NCBI GenBank assembly: GCA_017438085.1
Contig: JAFRWH010000025.1
Span: 1-9,287 of the forward strand
DNA from: Bacillota bacterium
Lineage (GTDB): Bacteria > Bacillota_A > Clostridia > Peptostreptococcales > Anaerovoracaceae
Direction: 5' to 3'
DNA length: 9,287 nucleotides
Position numbers and translations under genes: made by a program. Positions 5,072-9,287 of the stretch are shown here, one piece after another (position 1 is the first letter of the stretch; every line of letters begins with the position of its first letter). The notes under the pieces were generated by a model. The model was given only the letters and a program-made list of their open reading frames with translations. It made no database searches and was not told the DNA's origin.

Positions 5072-6211
5072 CTACAGTTTTGCAAGAACTTCGTCAATTG
5101 TGGGCATATCCATCAGGCTTGTGGGATAGAGAGCATCCAGAACGGTGCCATCCTTGCCTACGATGAACATTGCGGGCAGCTGAAGCTCGTCGCCTTCGTA
5201 ATCGCCGTGAGAGAAGCCGTATTCCTTGCACTTCTTGCTCTTTTCAACGATCTTGGGACGGCCTGCTTCGTTTACCAGATCGCCCTTGCTCTTGGCAGCC
5301 TCGATCTTAAGGCTCTGATAGATATCCAGCTTGTTGTCGAGGATAAGATCGAAGGGCAGCGCGGAACTGTCTTCGCCGAAGTTTGCGAGGCCATGAGCTC
5401 TGTCGCTCTGCATCATGAATGCAACCTGAGCGCCCTTAGCCTGGAACTCTGCATATCTTTCCTTGACCATCTCAACATCCAGTCTGCAAACGGTGCAGCC
5501 GAGGTAACGGAGTACCCAGTATACGGTCTTATCTGCCTTGGCAAACAGCTCGTCGGTGGTCTTTCCGTCTTCCCAGGTGGTCTTGTAGGTGAAGTTGGGG
5601 AACTTGTCGCCGGCCTTAAGCTTTCTGGGCTCGTAGCTGGGAGCGTCGGGCAGCATCTCAAGCACATCTTCTACGCTGGGCATATCGCCGCCGTTCTTGG
5701 CATAGTGAGCCCATACAACATTAGCGTCCTCGTTGAGGATGAACATTGCGGGCAGCTGCATCTCATCGCCTTCATAGTCGCCATGGGAGAAGCCATACTT
5801 GGCCATCTGCTCGCGGATGACTGCAAATCTTGCCTTTGCTGCTTCGGGATCGGAAGAACCGATCATCTCTTCTCTGCTGGCAGCGGGCTTGATCTCCAGT
5901 TCCTTGTAGATCTTCATCTCAGGATCGAGAACAGTCTCAAAGGGCATAAAGTCTGCGGTCTTGTATTCTCTCTGGATGTGCTCTCTGTCGCTCTGCATAA
6001 CCATCAGGACCTGAGCGTTCTTTGCAGTAAACTTGTCGTACTGCTCTTTGATAAGCTCAGAAGTGAGTCTGCAGGTGGGGCAGCCGATATAGCGGAGAAC
6101 CCATACTACAGTCCTGAACTTGCCCTTGCAGTACTCCTGCATGGTCAGTCCATCTCTGAATCCGGTGTCGAAGGTAAAGTTGGGCATTGCATCGCCGATT
6201 TTAAGAATCAT
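5072..6211 (-). CDS. Two-domain fused CxxC redoxin
   Basis: This 379-residue protein consists of two AhpC/TSA-like domains in tandem (about 1-188 and 196-379) joined by a short Pro-containing linker. Domain 1 has RYIGCPTCR with Cys44 and Cys47, HGDYEG at 143-148 and cis-Pro154. Domain 2 has RYLGCTVCR with Cys239 and Cys242, HGDYEG at 336-341 and QLPAMF near 344-349. Neither has the peroxiredoxin P-x3-T-x2-C motif, so a dithiol oxidoreductase or atypical peroxidase role is inferred. The start is the ATG at 6211, since GGAGG (6219-6223) lies 7 bases upstream and the mature fold begins at once (KIGDAMPNF). The frame is open for 40 more codons, but that part reads through the promoter and a REP-like palindrome. 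Domain 2 is far closer to the downstream single-domain protein than to domain 1. No signal peptide is seen. Confidence 0.85.
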   Translation of the reverse strand: MILKIGDAMPNFTFDTGFRDGLTMQEYCKGKFRTVVWVLRYIGCPTCRLTSELIKEQYDKFTAKNAQVLMVMQSDREHIQREYKTADFMPFETVLDPEMKIYKELEIKPAASREEMIGSSDPEAAKARFAVIREQMAKYGFSHGDYEGDEMQLPAMFILNEDANVVWAHYAKNGGDMPSVEDVLEMLPDAPSYEPRKLKAGDKFPNFTYKTTWEDGKTTDELFAKADKTVYWVLRYLGCTVCRLDVEMVKERYAEFQAKGAQVAFMMQSDRAHGLANFGEDSSALPFDLILDNKLDIYQSLKIEAAKSKGDLVNEAGRPKIVEKSKKCKEYGFSHGDYEGDELQLPAMFIVGKDGTVLDALYPTSLMDMPTIDEVLAKL

Positions 6212-6218
6212 TGTTTTT

Positions 6219-6223
6219 CCTCC
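6219..6223 (-). promoter_or_regulatory. Ribosome binding site deciding the fused redoxin start
   Basis: GGAGG on the minus strand, 7 bases from the ATG at 6211. No comparable signal stands before the alternative upstream ATG at 6331, whose leader would also include the promoter. Confidence 0.85.
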
Positions 6224-6256
6224 ATTAAAAAACTTGAAGAATTCATTAACAAAATT

Positions 6257-6285
6257 ATTATATACTTCAGCGCAGTGAAGGTCAA
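6257..6285 (-). promoter_or_regulatory. Promoter of the fused redoxin gene
   Basis: TTGACC (6280-6285) and TATAAT (6257-6262) are separated by 17 bases on the minus strand, a near-ideal vegetative promoter. The spacer contains CTTCA-6-TGAAG (6265-6280), a short inverted repeat that could bind a regulator. The leader would be about 40 bases long. This shows that the redoxin genes can be transcribed independently of the maltodextrin operon. Confidence 0.85.
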
Positions 6286-6297
6286 TAAAAAGCTGAT

Positions 6298-6330
6298 ATC
6301 GGGTGACAGTGGGAACCGTCCCCGATGTCA
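6298..6330. repeat. REP-like palindrome behind malQ
   Basis: Nested inverted repeats are visible on the plus strand: TGACA (6304-6308) with TGTCA (6326-6330), inside them GGGA (6311-6314) with TCCC (6319-6322) around ACCG, and an alternative ATCGGG (6298-6303) with CCCGAT (6321-6326). From memory, the core GGGAACCGTCCCC resembles repetitive palindromes scattered in many bacterial genomes together with REP-associated Y1 transposases; no such transposase is present here. Read on the minus strand, the ATCGGG/CCCGAT hairpin is followed 6 bases later by TTTTT, so it may also end the malQ transcript. Confidence 0.55.
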
Positions 6331-6332
6331 TG

Positions 6333-7634
6333 TTATTCTGTAGTTTTGTTCAGTCTGCCATAGCGTTTGGTGATCTCTCTGATGCGTGCTGTCGGAGCTG
6401 ATCTGAGCTGGTCTTCCGTCATGCGCCAGGACCAGTTTTCAGGACCCAGGGTGCCGGGACGGTTGATGCGGGCCTCGTCTCCCAGCTCAAGATAGTCCTG
6501 CATCTGGGCTACGAAGAGTTTTGCCACGGAGCCCATGCCGCCGCGGATAAGACCCCAGACCATGCCCTCGTCATCGGTTATGTTCAGATACTTTTTCGCG
6601 AACTCGATATTGCTTTCGGGAGCGTCGTTTTCCACCCAGCCCTTTGCGGTGCAGTTGTCGTGGGTGCCGATGTAGCAGATGCAGTTCTCCGGATAGTTGT
6701 GAGGCAGGAAATCGCTGTCGTACTCAGGGTCAAAGGCAAATTCCAGCACCTTCATCCCCGGCCAGCCGCTGTCTTTAAGCAGGGTCCCCACGTCCTGAGT
6801 AACAACTCCCAGGTCCTCAGCTATGAACTGGGTATCCTGATACCAGTTGCTTATGGTTCTAATGAATTCTATGCCCGGGCCGGGCTCCCAGTGGCCGTTT
6901 TTTGCAGTGGTGTCGCCGTAGGGGATAGACCAGTACTGGGAGAAGCCGCGGAAATGGTCTATTCTGACCATGTCGAAGAGGCTGCTGGCTCTGCCTATGC
7001 GGCGTATCCACCAGTTGTAGCCCGTCTTTTTCATGGCCTCCCAGTCGTAGAGAGCATTGCCCCAGAGCTGTCCGTCCTCAGAGAATGCATCCGGCGGGCA
7101 TCCCGCCACGGCTATGGGTTTTCCTTCTTCATCCAGCTGGAATTCCCCGGGATTTTCCTTCACATCCACGGACTCCGCAGGCACGTAGATAGGCAGGTCT
7201 CCGATCAGCCCTATGCCCTTCTCGTGGGCGTACTCCCTCATGAGCTTCCACTGGCGCTCAAACTCAGCCTGAATATCTTCCTTTGTGAACTTTTCAAAAA
7301 GCTTTGCCCTGCCCTGCTCGACCTTTTCGTAGTCCACCATTGAGGGATCGGAGCCCCAGTCGATGGCTTCCACATCTGCAGCGTCCAGCATGCCTGCCTC
7401 GATCATTAGATCAAGGTCAAGAAAGCTGGGATTGCTCTCAAAAGCATCCAGGCAGTAGTAGGGAGAATTGCCGAAGCCTGTGCGCTCCACCGGCAGCATC
7501 TGCCACCAGCTCTGGCCGGCCTCAGCAAGAAAATCTATAAAATCGTAAGCGGCTTTGCCCATGGTGCCGATGCCGTACTTGGACGGCAGGGAAAACATCG
7601 GGAGCAGAACGCCGCTGCTGCGCTTAAATTCCAT
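6333..7634 (-). CDS. malQ: 4-alpha-glucanotransferase (amylomaltase, GH77), compact form
   Basis: The enzyme cuts an alpha-1,4-glucan and transfers the fragment to another glucan, releasing glucose from maltodextrins in the cytoplasm. The start 'RSSGVLLPMFSLPSKYGIGT' is typical of GH77. Catalytic residues are present: nucleophile Asp226 in RIDHFRGF, acid/base Glu273 in AEDLG and Asp326 in THDN. GDLPIYV (145-151), WGNALYDW (191-198) and ARINRPGT (388-395) are also conserved. The protein has 433 residues, against about 500 for typical MalQ. The gap lies near residues 100-120, where the segment with the usual 'ENAYWLDDYALFMALK' helix pair is missing and VDYEKV leads almost directly into ERQWKLMREYAHEKGI. 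An AAGGA ribosome site precedes the ATG. It follows the sugar-transport ATPase gene with 65 bases between, so it is co-transcribed or nearly so. Confidence 0.93.
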   Translation of the reverse strand: MEFKRSSGVLLPMFSLPSKYGIGTMGKAAYDFIDFLAEAGQSWWQMLPVERTGFGNSPYYCLDAFESNPSFLDLDLMIEAGMLDAADVEAIDWGSDPSMVDYEKVEQGRAKLFEKFTKEDIQAEFERQWKLMREYAHEKGIGLIGDLPIYVPAESVDVKENPGEFQLDEEGKPIAVAGCPPDAFSEDGQLWGNALYDWEAMKKTGYNWWIRRIGRASSLFDMVRIDHFRGFSQYWSIPYGDTTAKNGHWEPGPGIEFIRTISNWYQDTQFIAEDLGVVTQDVGTLLKDSGWPGMKVLEFAFDPEYDSDFLPHNYPENCICYIGTHDNCTAKGWVENDAPESNIEFAKKYLNITDDEGMVWGLIRGGMGSVAKLFVAQMQDYLELGDEARINRPGTLGPENWSWRMTEDQLRSAPTARIREITKRYGRLNKTTE

Positions 7635-7653
7635 ATCAGTTCCTTCTTATCAT

Positions 7654-7682
7654 GAACGGGTGGCGTTAGAAGCCACCCGTTC
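7654..7682 (-). other. Intergenic hairpin without T tract
   Basis: An 11-base perfect stem (GAACGGGTGGC with GCCACCCGTTC) surrounds a 7-base loop between the ATPase gene and malQ. On the minus strand it is followed by ATGATAAGAAGG rather than a T run, so it is not a standard terminator. It may protect the 3' end of the upstream transport mRNA or act as a weak attenuator before malQ, whose ribosome site follows at once. Confidence 0.6.
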
Positions 7683-7699
7683 GAGATTCAGTGTATAAC

Positions 7700-8833
7700 C
7701 TATTCTGCGGGGTAGAGCATGTTCTTCTCGGTCTCGGGATCGAAGAAGTGCATTACCTTGCCTTCGAAGCTTACCTTCAGCTTCTTGCCGGGTACCAGAG
7801 ACTCTCTCTGCTCGTGGGTCAGATTGATGGTCGGTATGCGGACGATCAGGCGTGTGCCGTCCTCTGTGTCCACGTGGAGATGGAGCTCTGAGCCCATCAT
7901 TTCGTTTACTACCAGAGTTGCGGGGATGGCGTTGGGATCGCTGTCCTTTGCCAGCACCATGTGCTCCGGACGAACGCCCAGAACGACATCCTGGCTGGTG
8001 ATGCCCTTATCCAGCAGCATCTGTCCCTTTTCGCCGCCAACCTTAAGCTGAGCACCGAAGGGGGTCACATAGTATTCACCGTCGCCCCTGACCAGCTTGG
8101 TCTTCATAATGTTCATTTTGGGAGCGCCGATGAATTCGGCTACAAACAGGTTGCCCGGACGGTCGAAAACTTCTTCCGGAGTTCCTACCTGCATGATATA
8201 GCCATCCTTCATGATGACGATGCGGTCGCCTAAGGTCATAGCCTCGGTCTGGTCGTGGGTTACATAGATAAAGGTGGTATTCAGTCTCTGGCGGAGCAGG
8301 ATTATCTCTGCTCTCATCTGGTTTCTGAGCTTGGCGTCCAGGTTGGACAGAGGCTCATCCATCAGGAAGACCTTTGAATCACGCACCATTGCGCGGCCTA
8401 TGGCTACACGCTGTCTCTGGCCGCCGGAAAGCGCTCTGGGCTTTCTGGTCAGATACTGAGTGATGCCCAGGATCTCCGCAGCCTCGGTCACCTTCTTATA
8501 GATATCGTCCTCGGGCATCTTCTGTATGCGCAGAGGGAAGGCCATGTTGTCGTAGACCGACATGTGGGGGTACAGAGCGTAGTTCTGGAAGACCATCGCT
8601 ATGTTTCTGTCCTTGGGCTGCAGATCGTTTACCACTTCGCCGTCGATCTCCACGGTACCGCCGGAGATGTCCTCCAGACCTGCGATCATTCGCAGAGTGG
8701 TGGATTTGCCGCAGCCGGAGGGCCCTACGAATACCACGAATTCCTTATCCTTGATATCCAAGTTGAAGTCGTGGACGGCGGTCACATTGTTGTCGTATAT
8801 CTTTACTACATTCGTTAATTTTACTCTTGCCAT
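7700..8833 (-). CDS. Sugar ABC importer ATP-binding protein (MalK/MsmX/UgpC type)
   Basis: The 377-residue cytoplasmic ATPase energises uptake of oligosaccharides, here most likely maltodextrins given the MalG and MalQ neighbours. The ATPase domain (1-235) shows Walker A GPSGCGKST (37-45), Q-loop Gln83, signature LSGGQ (135-139), Walker B VFLMDE with Glu160, D-loop SNLD and H-loop His193. Residues from about 235 on form the TOBE/MalK regulatory-type C-terminal domain, including GVRPEH. Length and all catalytic residues are normal for the family. The start ATG lies 8 bases after the permease stop, so translation is probably coupled. Proteins of this type often serve several sugar transporters in Firmicutes, so it may not be dedicated to this operon; for that reason no gene symbol is assigned. 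Confidence 0.95.
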   Translation of the reverse strand: MARVKLTNVVKIYDNNVTAVHDFNLDIKDKEFVVFVGPSGCGKSTTLRMIAGLEDISGGTVEIDGEVVNDLQPKDRNIAMVFQNYALYPHMSVYDNMAFPLRIQKMPEDDIYKKVTEAAEILGITQYLTRKPRALSGGQRQRVAIGRAMVRDSKVFLMDEPLSNLDAKLRNQMRAEIILLRQRLNTTFIYVTHDQTEAMTLGDRIVIMKDGYIMQVGTPEEVFDRPGNLFVAEFIGAPKMNIMKTKLVRGDGEYYVTPFGAQLKVGGEKGQMLLDKGITSQDVVLGVRPEHMVLAKDSDPNAIPATLVVNEMMGSELHLHVDTEDGTRLIVRIPTINLTHEQRESLVPGKKLKVSFEGKVMHFFDPETEKNMLYPAE

Positions 8834-8841
8834 AATAGCAC

Positions 8842-9287
8842 CTATCCTTTCACGGCACCGCCGGTGACGCCTTCAACATAGTACTTCTGCAGGCACATGA
8901 ACAGTATGGTTACAGGTATTGCTATCACCACACCGCCTGCGCAGAACATAGTATAGCGGTTTGTTATCTGGTCCAGAGTCAGCCAGCTTTGCAGACCTAC
9001 CGCCACATTCATGCCCGCCGTCTCGCTCATGGAGATGTAGCGCGCGAACACGAAGTCGCCCCAGGGGCCCATAAAGGCTGTCAGTATGGTGTAGATAACT
9101 ATCAGTTTTGCCATGGGCAGTATTATCTTCCACAGAACCTGTGCACGGGTCGCGCAGTCTATTCTGGCAGCTTCGTCCAGCGCCTTGGGCACCGTATCGA
9201 AGAAGCCCTTGGATACGTAGTAGCCCATACCGGAGGATGCCACGTATACCAGGATCAGGCCGGGGACCGCGTTTGCCTGGGTCAGCC
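8842..9287 (-). CDS. malG: Maltodextrin ABC importer permease, MalG type (5' part outside window)
   Basis: These are the last 147 residues of a binding-protein-dependent sugar permease in the inner membrane. The frame is open to the window edge, so the gene begins outside; the GTG at 9243 is an internal Val codon in 'LILVYVASSGMGYY'. The cytoplasmic EAA loop that contacts the ATPase reads EAARIDCATRAQ...LWKIILP (EAA at visible residues 38-40). Its normally conserved Gly is Cys (TGC at 9154-9156). Two further membrane helices follow (about 62-78 and 116-132 of the visible part). The ending 'YYVEGVTGGAVKG' is characteristic of MalG-family proteins. The ATPase gene follows after 8 bases. MalG is favoured over other sugar permeases because of this C-terminus and the linked malQ. 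Confidence 0.88.
   Translation of the reverse strand, partial: LTQANAVPGLILVYVASSGMGYYVSKGFFDTVPKALDEAARIDCATRAQVLWKIILPMAKLIVIYTILTAFMGPWGDFVFARYISMSETAGMNVAVGLQSWLTLDQITNRYTMFCAGGVVIAIPVTILFMCLQKYYVEGVTGGAVKG

Noticed and set aside
6249..6263. PerR box overlapping the -10 element of the fused redoxin promoter
   Set aside because: About 10 of 14 consensus positions match, but six of these are the TATAAT of the -10 itself, and the other half-site is poor.
6212..6331. Earlier ATG at 6331 as start of the fused redoxin
   Set aside because: The 40 extra codons read through the REP-like palindrome, the -35 and the -10 elements, whereas GGAGG stands 7 bases before the ATG at 6211.
5012..6343. Long open plus-strand frame (443 codons) opposite the redoxin genes
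   Set aside because: It is antisense to two clear redoxin genes, lacks a ribosome site and its product has no recognisable fold. The open frame follows from the codon bias of the real genes.

Overview
The window looks like chromosomal DNA from an anaerobic Firmicute of the class Clostridia. This is inferred from the protein families, the strong AGGAGG-type ribosome binding sites, the moderate GC content of the genes and the AT-rich spacers. No ribosomal RNA or other taxonomic marker is present, so the genus is left open. Nearly all genes lie on the minus strand. The exception is one small lipoprotein gene on the plus strand at 3088-3657.

Right part (6333-9287, minus): the end of a maltodextrin uptake and utilisation operon. 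In transcription order it holds the 3' part of a MalG-type permease, a MalK/MsmX/UgpC-type ATPase 8 bases later, an intergenic hairpin, and a compact 4-alpha-glucanotransferase (malQ). The permease and ATPase import alpha-glucan oligosaccharides and MalQ rearranges them in the cytoplasm. A REP-like palindrome lies directly behind the malQ stop.

Middle-right part (4431-6285, minus): a well-formed promoter (TTGACC, 17 bases, TATAAT) drives a protein made of two fused CxxC thioredoxin-fold (redoxin) domains. A terminator follows, and then a single-domain paralogue close to the second fused domain. The locus therefore holds three tandem copies of one redox module.

Middle part (3658-4430): about 770 bases without an intact gene. 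It contains a terminator, an AT-rich block with four 37-bp dyads that share the ends TATCACCA and GGTGATA, a decayed copy of the 3' end of the neighbouring lipoprotein gene, three imperfect 32-bp tandem repeats grown from that copy's end, and a convergent terminator. This is the least ordinary part of the window.

Left part (1-3087): a divergent pair of transcription units. To the right runs a short ModA-like lipoprotein that appears to lack the centre of the fold. To the left runs an overlapping pair of half-ABC exporters that probably form a heterodimer; the first subunit carries a degenerate ATP site. The 120-bp divergent spacer contains two abutting 18-bp inverted repeats, one of them overlapping the exporter promoter.

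No complete new defence or mobile system is visible. The most unusual items are the 37-bp dyad cluster with the duplicated lipoprotein tail, the tandem redoxin modules, and the shortened GH77 and ModA-like proteins.
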